DNA from: Cruorifilaria tuberocauda
Lineage: Eukaryota > Nematoda > Chromadorea > Rhabditida > Onchocercidae
Assembly: GCA_013365365.1 (NCBI GenBank)
Contig: JABVXU010000739.1
Span: forward strand, 1-23,049
Direction: 5' to 3'
Length of the DNA: 23,049 nt
The position numbers were made by a program, and so were the translations under genes. Each line of letters opens with the position of its first letter. Position 1 is the first letter of the stretch. Below the pieces are notes generated by a model, which made no database searches, was not told where the DNA came from, and saw only the letters and a list, made by a program, of their open reading frames with translations. Positions 11,661-21,347 of this stretch are shown piece by piece.

Positions 11661-11694
11661 AAAAATCATCATTCTCTTATTAAGTTGAAAAAAC

Positions 11695-11732
<38 letters not shown>

Positions 11733-12200
11733 GAGAGGGAGAGAAGAGAAGATAAGGATGCTAACAGTTTATAGGAAAAAATGATAGAAGAAATTTTTAA
11801 ATTTTAGTTTTTTCCTTATTTTTTTTTCAAAAATCATTATTGTGAAATTAAGTTGAAAAAAAACTGAGAGAAAGAGAGAGAGAGAGAGATAAACTAAGTT
11901 GAAAAAAGCTGAGAGAGAAGAAAAGATAAAGAATATAACAGTTTATAAGGAAAATCATAAAAGAAATTTCTGCAATTTTGGTTTCTTCCTAATTTTTTTT
12001 CCCTTCTTTTTCAAAAATCATCATTTCTATTAAGTTGAAAAAACCTGAGAGAGAGAGAGAGAGAGAAAGAGAGAAAGAGGAAAAAAGAGATGGAGAAAGA
12101 ATAAGGGAAAGTGAAGAATGTAACAGTTTATAAAAAAAAATATTAAGAGAAATCTTGAAATTTAGATTTCTTCCTTATTTTCTTTTCTTTTTTTTGCATT
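11661..12200. repeat. Three tandem copies of a 168-185-bp unit with embedded (GA)n
   Basis: Copies start at about 11661, 11829 and 12013 with AAAAATCAT(C/T)AT. Each then carries AAGTTGAAAAAA, a variable GA tract, AACAGTTTATA, an AGAAAT(T/C)T block and a TTTCTTCCTTATTTT-type end. The middle copy also repeats the AAGTTGAAAAA(A/G)CTGAGAGA segment internally. The GA tract varies in length between copies, as expected for slippage. Non-coding, inside the putative long intron. Confidence 0.88.
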
Positions 12201-12750
12201 TGAATTTTTCAAATTTCTATTAATTACTAAAATTAGAATAATTGTAATCCTCTTTTTTCTTTACGAAATTTGACTCAATCAACTAAATCAACCTGTATTC
12301 TTCTATTCAACTTATTGAAATTGTTGAATGAAAAGAAAAAGTTTTAAAAATTTCAAATGTTTATTACGATTTTACAGAACACAAAATTTATTATTAACAT
12401 TGAGAAATCAATTTTATAATATTAGCTAATTTCTTTTCACTTTGTTGTTTTTTTTTAAATTCATACTTATTAAGAGAAAATTAGTTGCGATCAATCAATA
12501 CTATCATTGATTGGTAAGTTGACAAAACTGTTTGACAGGTTTTTTTTTTAAATTTTAATTTTGATTCCAACATCTCTGCTTCATTTTCAATTTTATATCA
12601 CATAATTAATTATAAAAGATTAGGAAGTAAGTATTGATTGATTGATGTAATAAATGCAATAAATGAGAGAAATATTGAAACAATAACAACAGAAACGACA
12701 ACAATAAGAGTGGAAATAGCAATAACAATAATAATGTCTACTAATACTAC

Positions 12751-12890
12751 CACTAGCGGAAATGTCTCGACGTTGAGCATTTTCACGTTCGTTATGCCAA
12801 TCATAATTTGATGATTTCTTTGCCCAATGCTCGCATGAATCCGGTAAATGCTTGATCAATCCGGAATCTTTTAATAATTCCAGTAATGCC
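12751..12890 (-). CDS. Exon d of the cysteine-rich protein gene
   Basis: A 140-nt exon between acceptor CATTTCAG (AG complement at 12891-12892) and donor GTAGTA (complement 12745-12750). One base completes a Lys codon with exon c, 46 codons follow, and one base is left over. The reading is ALLELLKDSGLIKHLPDSCE, then HWAKKSSNYDWHNERENAQ and RRDISAS. It holds the eighth and last cysteine of the four-exon block (residue 160 counting from exon a). The polar, charged end suggests exit from the folded domain into a flexible tail. The frame stays open past the donor into low-complexity Tyr/Cys codons, which I treat as intron. The one-base end matches exon e. A GTGGTA donor two to three bases away is a less consistent alternative. 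Confidence 0.7.
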
Positions 12891-14288
12891 CTGAAATGTT
12901 TTCTTTTTCAACGGTCTTATCATTTCTTATATAAATTAATTTTATTGCACAAAATTGTTTAGTCAAATTTCATGAAAATAGATGGCAAATAAAATAACTG
13001 GCAAATAAAATTTTTAATAGAAAATTAAATAACTTTGAAAATAACTATAAAAATTATTAATAATTAAATTTATGAATATATAAGTTATTACTGCAATAAG
13101 CTTTCGAAAATTCTCATATTCATTTATGTGATCAATTTTTTACTTTGAAATTTAACAATCATTAAATATTTACCAAAATTACTAGTACAATAATCGAATA
13201 AATGCGCTAACTAAATTGTCAATGAAATGGAAGCACAGTACTGTTCCATGATTGATATTATGCTAATAAGACAACAATATGCTGAGCAACAACAAATATA
13301 CTTCATCAAATAACGGAAAAAAATTTGAATTGAATTAAATTAATGAAATTAAGTCATTCATTTATGATTCAAAAAGTTTTGCTTATGCATAAGATCACTA
13401 TCATTATCACTATCGTTGTTAGCTTATCAGTTTTGTTATGTTTTATCTTTAGCAAAAAAGAACTTATCAAAGTGAAGAAATATAAAAATGAAAACAAACC
13501 GAAATCGTCGTTGACTTAAATAAATCAAAAATTCATGCATTTTTGAACCACAAAATTTATTTGATTGTCTTACATAGCATTTATCATGCATTGTGATACT
13601 ACTGAAATATCAATCATATTTATTTATTGAATTATTATTCAACATTAATTTAATATCATGAAACATTAAAAGATTCTAATCACACAAACGATTACTACGG
13701 TAATGAAAAATCGTTAACAAATATTCAAATGGATTGATTTTTCATTGATTCGAACAGTGACTAATTCATATTACTTTTCTTTCTCATTAATTGATCATTT
13801 CAAAGTTTTCTTGCTATTTTACATTTAATTATTACCTTTTTATTCTTACAATTGTACCGTATCTAATTTTTTTTGGAGTACATTTTCTTACGATAATATT
13901 TTTACTGTAATCATTGTCTATTTTTTCCTATGGGAATATTTCTACTCTAATTTATTGGCTTTTCCTACAATAATATTTCTACTGTAATCAATGTTTCTTC
14001 CTACGATAATATTTTACTGTAATCAATGTTTCTTCCTATGATAATATTTCTACTGTAATCAATGTTTCTTCCTACGATAATATTTTACTGTAATCAATGT
14101 TTTTTGGCATGATGATATTCTTGCTATAATCGTTATTTTTTCCTACAGTAATATTTCTACTGTAATGATCGTTTTTTCCTACGATAATATTTTACTGTAA
14201 GCGTTGTTTTTTCCTACAATGATATACCTACTGTAATCGTTGTTTATTTTTTCCTACGATAAGAAAATATTATCTTCCGTTTGCTAAC
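12891..14288 (-). other. Intron between exons c and d
   Basis: A 1,398-nt interval in gene orientation from donor GTTAGC to acceptor TTTCAG. Its first ~390 nt are a ~36-bp minisatellite (separate entry). The rest (12891-13880) is plain A+T-rich DNA with no other recognisable feature. Confidence 0.65.
13888..14276. repeat. Minisatellite, 35-40-bp unit, about 10.5 copies
   Basis: The core unit is CCTACGATAATATTTCTACT followed by GTAATCAATGTTTCTT. Copies begin near 13888 and run to 14276, the last truncated. Units alternate between ATTTCTACTG and ATTTTACTG forms, suggesting some duplications involved pairs. Several units hold an inverted repeat, best at 14144-14150 (TACAGTA) and 14158-14164 (TACTGTA) with a 7-nt loop. 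The array begins only 12 nt past the exon c boundary on the intron side. Variable unit sequence with no unique spacers argues against CRISPR. Confidence 0.9.
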
Positions 14289-14445
14289 TTGCATAAATCG
14301 CCAATGTGCTCGTTGACCATTTGTATACCATTGTCCATGAGACGTGTTGCTGCATCATGCAAAATTGCTGTTTGCGTTTCACATGACGTTACAACATCGT
14401 TACCATATTTTGACCAACATGGAACAATGGATGATAAAAAATCAC
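14289..14445 (-). CDS. Exon c of the cysteine-rich protein gene
   Basis: A 157-nt exon between acceptor ATATTTCAG (AG complement 14446-14447) and donor GTTAGC (complement 14283-14288). Two bases complete a Gly codon with exon b, 51 codons follow, and two bases AA remain to form Lys with exon d. The reading starts DFLSSIVPCWSKYGNDVVTS, continues CETQTAILHDAATRLMDNG and ends NEHIGDLC. It contributes three cysteines (residues 98, 110 and 140 of the block). The Ala/Ile/Leu-rich stretch between the last two is likely helical. Read-through would reach TAA only six codons later (KLANGR), so a short alternative 3' end is possible, but the phase fit to exon d favours splicing. It ends DLCK, as exon a ends DICK, which may reflect an internal repeat. 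Confidence 0.75.
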
Positions 14446-14541
14446 CTGAAATATTTTAATTTTAAACTTATCATCCTGTACTGATAACATCAGTATCTCT
14501 AATATTTTATTTAATTTCGATTGGACAAATTGATAACAAAC

Positions 14542-14660
14542 CCGTATTGTAATGATATACATCACAAATGCTTGTCCATGAAATTTGACCTTTTAACAAT
14601 ATTCGATCAATGATCTGATCACCACAGCTATTTATGCAACTCATGAATTCATCATTTAGT
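14542..14660 (-). CDS. Exon b of the cysteine-rich protein gene
   Basis: A 119-nt exon between acceptor TTAATTTTAG (AG complement 14661-14662) and donor GTTTGT (complement 14536-14541), only 96 nt from exon c. One base completes Lys with exon a, 39 codons follow, and one base G is left over. The reading is LNDEFMSCINSCGDQIIDRI, LLKGQISWTSICDVYHYNT. Three cysteines lie at residues 57, 61 and 81 of the block. The CxxxC followed ~20 residues later by Cys resembles small secreted disulfide-rich nematode domains. I see some resemblance to the CPG4 (chondroitin proteoglycan 4) type but cannot confirm it. Confidence 0.72.
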
Positions 14661-15376
14661 CTAAAATTAATTTTTTATTTTAATGACAAAAGAATTAAAT
14701 CATATCACTTATATGATAATATCCGATCGTGATAAATCGATAATTTATTCTGTGAATATTTCCGTGAAATCAATTGATAACTTATGATAAGGTTTCAGTG
14801 GTTATTTTGGTGATTGATATAGCAGTGATAAAAGAATTTATATGATAAAATAAAAGAATAATTAAGTTCGTTCCTAATCCACACTAATCAGTTATCCATA
14901 CTAATCGATAAAGTTGAAAGTTACTGTCTTTTACAGTATTTTAAATTATTTTAATTAAATTAATAAAACAAAAAATATCGTAAATACTACAAATTCTTAT
15001 TCCGCCGAATTTTATTAAATATCGTATATACATAAATGATACTAACAGTGATAAAAGAGCTAATTTTGTTATAAACATTTCTTACTATTCACTTATTTAC
15101 TCACTCTACTTGCTTATTTCACTTACTATTCACTTACTACTTTATGATTTGCAGTTTATTACTGTAGCATTAGTTATATATTACGGTAGACAACGGTATC
15201 GTAACACTGAGATAAATTAAATATATTATTTAAATATTATATTGTTATAGACCATTGAAAAAGTATTGCTTAAATGCATTTCATTTAATTTGTATTAATT
15301 GAAATTAAAACTTTAATGCTCAGTTAAAGATAGATTATAACTTATCATTTTAAAATATAAAATGAAGAAGTAGTAC
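14661..15376 (-). other. Intron between exons a and b
   Basis: A 716-nt interval from donor GTACTA to acceptor TTTTAG. It is A+T-rich with short CTTACTATTCACTTA direct repeats near 15080-15145 and several TGATAA words. No gene is seen. Confidence 0.65.
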
Positions 15377-15522
15377 TTGCAAATATCGTTAATTCGGCTA
15401 GCAAAGCTATTGATACGATGACGTAAAGTTTTCGGAAGTCCAATTAATATAGTATCTAACGGTGTTATTAAATTATTGGCCCAATGATCGCTTGTGCCCA
15501 AAATTTCTGCCATGCCATTCAT
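15377..15522 (-). CDS. Exon a of the cysteine-rich protein gene (first secure exon)
   Basis: A 146-nt exon with acceptor TTTTTTTAG immediately before ATG (AG complement 15523-15524) and donor GTACTA (complement 15371-15376). It reads 48 codons, MNGMAEILGTSDHWANNLIT then PLDTILIGLPKTLRHRINSF and ASRINDIC, leaving two bases AA that form Lys with exon b. Combined with exons b-d the block is 187 residues with eight cysteines spaced C-x8-C-x3-C-x19-C-x16-C-x11-C-x29-C-x19-C, an even number that fits an extracellular disulfide fold. The first Met follows directly after a splice acceptor and no signal peptide is present. The true 5' exon, which should carry one if the protein is secreted, is therefore probably further upstream on the minus strand. 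The family is not firmly recognised. Confidence 0.72.
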
Positions 15523-18500
15523 CTAAAAAAATAATTTTTTAAATCAAACTTTTAATTTTTATTTGCAAAAAATTTGCACCTATTCTTACAATGTTATACT
15601 AATTAATGTGTTTTAATTAATTAGCATAGAATTAAAAACAAAAGTTTTTTGCTCCATTAAAAATAATTAGAAATAATAAGGAAAAAAAACAGCTAATTTT
15701 AAAAAATAAAAAATTTTAATTGAAATTATTAAACTTATTGAAACAAACATTGCCATCTTTACATCGTAATATGCACTCAAGTTGTTGTTGTTGCTGATAA
15801 GAAGTGACAAAAATTTGAAAAGATATCAAGCATGATAGTGATAAGAGATATTTTTCAAATTTCATCGTTGATATCATCAATTTATGCTTTTGTTTACATT
15901 CATTTTAACGTAAATTGGAGAACGATCATTCTGAAAAAGTGGTAAGAAGTTAAATTAAATAATTAAATAATTAATTACTAAATGAATGACACATTTATCT
16001 TTAAATAAGTAATAGTAATTGAGTTTGCATATAAGTTATCGTGAAATAGTTGAAATCTCTATTCATAGGTCCAAAATGATAAAATGTTGTAGCAAAATTA
16101 TTTGAACTTACTGAATTACTACTGTACAGAAGTGTAAGGCTCCAACTGTAAGGTTACGGTTGATTACGGTTAGTTATAATCGATTATGTATATGCTCAAG
16201 TTGCATTATGGTACTGGTGATAAGATTTATTTTTATCATAACTTGGTAGATGATAGAAATTCACTACTGTCATGTTTAATTGTGTTAATTTTTAATTTTA
16301 ATAGAAAATATATCAATGACTGAAAGAGTTAAACAAGCTTACATTGTGTTGATGCAACGGATGCCAAGTTGGAACTTCAGTGAAATGTTAAATTCAACTT
16401 TTCTCTTATCAGATAATATCAAGCAAGCAAAAAAAAATGTTCAGAATTGGTTTTTTTTGTCAAGCTGATAAATAAAAAAATTCTGAAACGAAGAAATCCA
16501 AGTTTCAAAGTGAAAGAAGTAGAAACAGAAACGAAGAAACTTTTTCTGATTATTCAAACCTGATATGATCACTAATCAGTATCTAACTTATTTCATATTT
16601 AACTTATCATGATAACCTCAAATAGCCAGAAAACTTATCGAAAAGTTTTTAAAAAAGCTTCAAGAAATTTTTTAATAAATTTAACTAAGTTTTTAATACA
16701 AAAATTATTATATACTACCAAAAAAAATAAAAAAAACTTTTTTAACCTAAAACTTATAAAAAATAATAAAAAATTAAATTAAATTATGGAAGTGAATAGG
16801 GAAAAAAAGCAAAGGAAACGAGAAAAACAGGGAGTTTATTTGCTTCAAGGGTAAAAATATGAGAGAAGGATGCATTTTACAAATGAATTTTCCAGAATCT
16901 AACTCATCCGAGAATTCCCAGGGGAAAAATTCAATCTGCTAAGAATTTGTCGTTTGAATGAAAATTGGAAAAGACTGACTAGTTGACGATGATTAAATGT
17001 AAGTATTCGCGAAATTTATTGTTCCTTCTGTTATTCTTTTAAAATTATTTAGCCTTTTTATTTGATTATTTGAAAGTTAAATTAAATTAAATTATTTAAG
17101 AGAGTTATTACTTACTGTATACTTATATTTTATTGATTGAAAAAATTTTCCAGTCTTTTTCCTCCGATAAACTTTAATTTTATCAAATAATTCACATTTC
17201 ATATAAGAAAAAAGGAAACGGGGAAAAAAATTCTAATAGACTGAAAAATTATCGAAGAAAGCTGTTTAAAGCTTTTCCTTAGCTTCATCCTAATTGTTTG
17301 GTTTACGAGTAAAAATAACGAAACATGCGATAGAAATTTTCTATAAATTTAAATCTTTTTTCTATTCGTCGAAAAAAACCAAATTAAACTTTGGGAAATC
17401 TCGGAATATTTGAGCAAAACATGGAATTGTAATTATTTGGAAAAATTTATTCCTCAAGAAAAACAGCACGGAAATATTGAAATCAGTTACAAAGTTTCAG
17501 CAAATTTGTCGAAGGAATAAAAAAATAATTTATTCAAAATTCAAACAAATACTATTTGAATTTGCCCTGTGGCAAAAAATGAATTCTAATAAATACGCTC
17601 TTAAGATAAGTTGTACTTTATTTCATAGCCTGAAGCTAAATCACATTGATCCTATATCCCAAGTTATATTTGAAAGTGAAAAGAAAAGTTCCGTTGCCAC
17701 AAACCTAAATGTTTAGTTAAATTTAAATTTGGACAAATTTAAAATAAAATTCGAAGTTAGCTTAAATTCAAATAGTGTAATAATTTGTTTTTCGGATTCA
17801 AATGTACATTTTTTTAATTTTTAATTCAAAAACCTAAATTTAAATGTTAAATTACTTTAAGATGCACAATATTAGATATTAATAAAGTATACTTTTATCT
17901 AAATTTAAATGATAATAAATAATAAATAATAATTAAGTGATATTATTCCGTGAAGTCAAATGTTCTGTTTTAAATTTTAACTTAGTTGCTAATACGTGTA
18001 AGGCAAACAGTAAAACAATGATTATATTGATTATCAACAGAATTACTTGACAAATTTCAAACTGTAATATCTGTTATTAAGTATCTTAAGTAAATCATCT
18101 TAAGTACCTCAAGGAAAAAGTAAAAGTAAATTTACATTTAAAACTAAAATAGGAACTTTTTAACCAATTAACATGGAAACATCAAATGCAATACAAATTT
18201 CAATTAACCCGATTCCATTTGTTACTCAATAACTTAATAAAAAATCATATTTTTAAATTTTTATGTAAAGTAATTAAAATTAATAAAAAATGAAAATCAA
18301 TGAAAATTTTCATTAAAATATAAAATCTGAAAAACACAGGAAAAAATTTTTCCTTTCACCGACAAAAAATTTTTAAATTAAAAATGAAATATGAAAATTG
18401 TAAAAAATATTTGAGGAAAAAACAAATTCTTCCTTTCGTTTTCAATTTGATAATGAAAAAAAGAAAGTATTAGTAAAAAAAAAAAATTAGAAGACATTTT

Positions 18501-18936
18501 TTTTTTCTCGTTGGATTATTCTAAATTCTTTTTAGATTATTTGTTTCATTTAGCAAATGAAAAATAGTTCTTTCCGTTTCTATTCACTTAATCGCTTCCT
18601 GAATACATTTCCGGAATTTATCAATTTATTTCATCCTGAATGTTAATAAGTGATCATGGCCAGTTAATTTATCCGTCCATAATTTTCGGACAGGCAAAAA
18701 GAACGATCATTAAAATATATACTTTCAATTCTTCATACATTCATTTTTCATCGTTTTTTAATGATTTCAAATAAAAAACAAAAAAAAAGAATTCTCTCAG
18801 GTCATTTCATCTAACGGTGTACGAAGATTTCTCGGGAACTCTGATAAAAATCTTTATTTTATCATCAGCCAAAGCAAATATATCTCAATAAAATGATACC
18901 ATCAATTGCTGATTTTGTTCATCCAATCAATTTCGT
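15523..18936. other. A+T-rich intron or intergenic DNA
   Basis: No secure gene is present. A weak small-exon candidate is at 16343-16374. A plus-strand open frame at 17477-17716 lacks an ATG start and any family resemblance. The stretch is otherwise A+T-rich with homopolymer runs. If the cysteine-rich protein is secreted, its signal-peptide exon should lie here or further right. Confidence 0.4.
16343..16374 (-). CDS. Weak candidate small exon upstream of exon a
   Basis: A minus-strand segment of 32 nt ends at a good donor (AAT|GTAAGC, complement 16337-16342). It reads PTWHPLHQHN and would join exon a in phase 0. It is G+C-richer than its flanks. The upstream acceptor (CACTGAAG) is poor and no start codon is in frame, so this rests only on donor quality and phase. 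The plus strand has a competing 38-codon frame over the same bases. Confidence 0.2.
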
Positions 18937-19322
18937 CTCTTTGAATTTTTGAAGATATTCTTTGCATTCTCCAGGATATTCTTTGGTTTCTCTGGGATAT
19001 TCTTTGAATTCTCGAGAATATTCTCTGCATTCTCTAAGATATTCTTTGAATTCCCTAAGATATTTTTTGAATTTTCGAAGATATCCTTCTCTAAGATATT
19101 CTTTGGTTTCTCTGGGATATCCTTTGAATTCTCGAGAATATTCCTTGAATTCTCTAAGATATCCTATGAATTCTCGAGAATATTCTTTGAATTTTCGAAG
19201 ATATCCTTTGAATTCTTGAAGATATTCCTTGCATTCTCTAAGATATTCTTTGAATTCCCCAAGATATTCTTTGAATTCTCTAATATATCTTTTGAATTCT
19301 CGAATATATCCTTTGAAAATTT
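18937..19322. repeat. 21-bp minisatellite, about 18 copies, open in several frames
   Basis: The unit is GATATTCTTTGAATTCTCTA plus A, repeated about 18 times with substitutions and a single 6-bp deletion near 19087. Because 21 is a multiple of three and the unit has few stops, several frames stay open. On the minus strand the units read as a heptad (EYLREFK and variants) inside a 181-codon frame at 18919-19464. That frame has no ATG, only a TTG near its start. Differences between units are largely amino-acid-changing (Leu/Ser/Pro, Phe/Cys/Thr, Glu/Gly), which argues against protein-level constraint. It could still be an exon of an unseen gene, but a non-coding minisatellite is more likely. Confidence 0.92.
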
Positions 19323-20960
19323 TCAAAAATGATAGAAAGACGATTTTTTTGATATTTTTAACATGACTATTTTGGTTTGAATGACTTGAATATTTGTTAA
19401 AAATTCCTTTTTTTCTGTTTTCTCTCTTTTGTTCAAATTTAAATTTCAAATTTCTTTCAGCCAAAAACCAATCAAAAATGTTGATTTGTGAATTTTATGA
19501 CATTTCTAAGTTTTCAAAAAAATATATCCCAATTGTGTGAATGAAATATTTTTGAATAAAGAGATGTCATGGAAATGACAGATTTCTCGAGAGGAAATGT
19601 TAGAGTTCAACTTCATCAAAAGTAGTTTATAAATTTCATGATTTACGTTAATTTTAATCTTTTAGTTTTCAAAACTGAAGACTTTTTCTATTGGAATTTT
19701 TAAATTCAAAGTAATCAGTACTATGTAGTAACTCTTTTAAAATAAATAATATTAATTGTAAGATAGCTTAGGCAGAGCTAATTAAGAGAGTAGTGTCAAA
19801 GGTTAAGATATAGATCGAATGATAAGCATTATCGTTATCATTATCTCAGTTTTATCAGTTAAATTTTACAATCAATTAAATCGTTTTCATTCACACAAAA
19901 AGTTTTGCGCAGTAAAAATTTACAATAGAAATTTCAAGAATTTATTTATCAAAAAATATTTAAGTCTTTTTTAAGGAAAAAGAAAAAACACCAAACTTTT
20001 TAAAATATTTAATTTAAGAATAATTTAATTATATATTATTATTATTCTATTATTGATTATATAAGAATTTAATTTAATTATAATACACAAAATTTCTCTC
20101 TTTTCTATTTATTTGATAACAACATTTGATAACTGATAGAATTGAGATTTTTCAAATAAAAAGAAAATACTCTCTTTGTTAAAAACAGTACAAAACATTT
20201 CCAATATGTTTCTTATCATTTCAATTAAAGAGTTATTTTGAAGATATTTAAATTGTTTGAGATATTTTAAAATGATAATTTCAATATTCTCAAATATTAT
20301 CAGAGTTAATCCAAAGCATTTTAGCAATAGATTATCATTGATAAAATCGTTCTATTAATATTTTTATTAACAGATCAATGATTGATTGCTTCTTGATGTG
20401 AAATTTTAAAATTTTCTTTTAGCAAAAAATGTTTATTGATAACTTCGAATTTTTCCATCGTTTCGTTTCACCACTTACTTACAGTTAATTTTTAATTAAT
20501 TCTAATTTAATTAACCTTAGTTGTTAGATTTTTAGTTGATTACCAAATAATTTAATATCATCAAATTTTATTTTTCTAATTTCTCGTTTTAAACCCAAAA
20601 ATAGATGCATTTTTAAGCAAGAAAACTATTAGCTTAGTGTTAGCTTAACTAACATTAGTTTAACCTTAATGGATTGTTTAGTTTTCAATTTTATGTTATT
20701 AAATTTGACTGTATTAAGTCGCTATTCTTTTTTCATTTTTTGATTTTACAGCTTAATTATATCTTTCAATTATTTGAAACTTATTTGTCTTAAAACTGAT
20801 ATTCAGCTTGATATTTATTGATATATAGCCGGCAGAAGAGTTTTTAAAAAGTTTAGCTAAACTTCTTTCGTCAATAAAACTTTTTATTGCAACACAAATA
20901 TCGAACTTCACAAAACAGTATCATATAGTATAGATTTTAAGGATTACTCCCTTACATACA
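19323..20960. other. A+T-rich intergenic or intronic stretch
   Basis: No gene is recognised. The minus-strand frame at 20109-20327 starts at TTG and is Ile/Phe/Leu/Asn-rich, as expected from translated A+T-rich DNA. TTAGTTAACC-type short repeats occur around 20510-20670. Confidence 0.5.
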
Positions 20961-21147
20961 GTATTATGCGGAAAATAGTATAATACGGTACGCATGCATC
21001 ATGCGGAATATATCCATGATAGTATTCCGCAGGAAACGCTGTCATGCACCGAATACACTCACTGCAGTATCATGAGGTACGCACATATAAGCGGAATATA
21101 TCCATGCGGTACGTGTACATCAGACGTAATGTGATTATGTATTCCGC
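20961..21147. repeat. Cluster of palindromes and direct repeats (GCGGAATA / TATTCCGC family)
   Basis: Three inverted repeats are visible. GTATTAT (20961-20967) pairs with ATAATAC (20980-20986). TGCGGAATA (21002-21010) pairs with TATTCCGCA (21023-21031), a perfect 9-bp stem with a 12-nt loop. GCGGAATA (21091-21098) pairs with TATTCCGC (21140-21147). In addition two ~31-nt direct copies (20987-21018 and 21076-21106) begin GGTACGCA and end GCGGAATATATCCATG, offset by 88-89 bp. The block is clearly richer in G+C than its flanks and lies ~80 bp before the 23S rRNA fragment. It could be a degenerate mobile-element end, a dispersed nuclear repeat or part of the inserted DNA. Confidence 0.75.
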
Positions 21148-21226
21148 AGATATATCAATAGGACTCATCATTTAAATAATTCCTTGTTTACATAAGTTCG
21201 ATAATGATATGCACTGAGGAATATTT

Positions 21227-21307
21227 AAGAGGTACGCCGGGGATAGCAGGCTGATGGTTCATACCGAGAGTTCATATCGACGACACCGTTTGGCACCTCG
21301 GTGTCGA

Positions 21308-21347
<40 letters not shown>

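Larger units (their letters stand above)
903..12750 (-). other. Putative 11.8-kb intron (or intergenic DNA) between exons d and e
   Basis: This is the interval between donor GTAGTA after exon d (12751-12890) and the acceptor before exon e (607-902). The flanking phases agree. It is overwhelmingly A+T-rich and full of simple and tandem repeats, listed separately. Weak coding-like islands occur at 1299-1424, 3000-3275, 6705-6880 and 10450-10515, so additional exons or a nested gene are possible. The stretches 1430-2820, 3280-5230, 5345-6200, 7410-8900, 9060-10440 and 12200-12740 hold nothing I can assign beyond homopolymer runs and short TGATAA/TTATCA words. Confidence 0.4.

Noticed and set aside
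13888..14276. CRISPR-like array
   Set aside because: Unit length varies continuously and the whole unit is repeated, with no conserved repeat separated by unique spacers. The genome is eukaryotic.
17477..17716. Plus-strand 79-codon frame (includes FALWQKMNSNKYALK)
   Set aside because: It starts at TTG rather than ATG, is Lys/Phe/Asn-rich as expected from A+T-rich DNA, and shows no recognised domain or convincing splice sites.
18937..19322. Array of heat-shock-element-like motifs (GAATATTC within units)
   Set aside because: The spacing of GAA/TTC blocks is only occasionally right and follows trivially from the 21-bp unit. No promoter context is visible.
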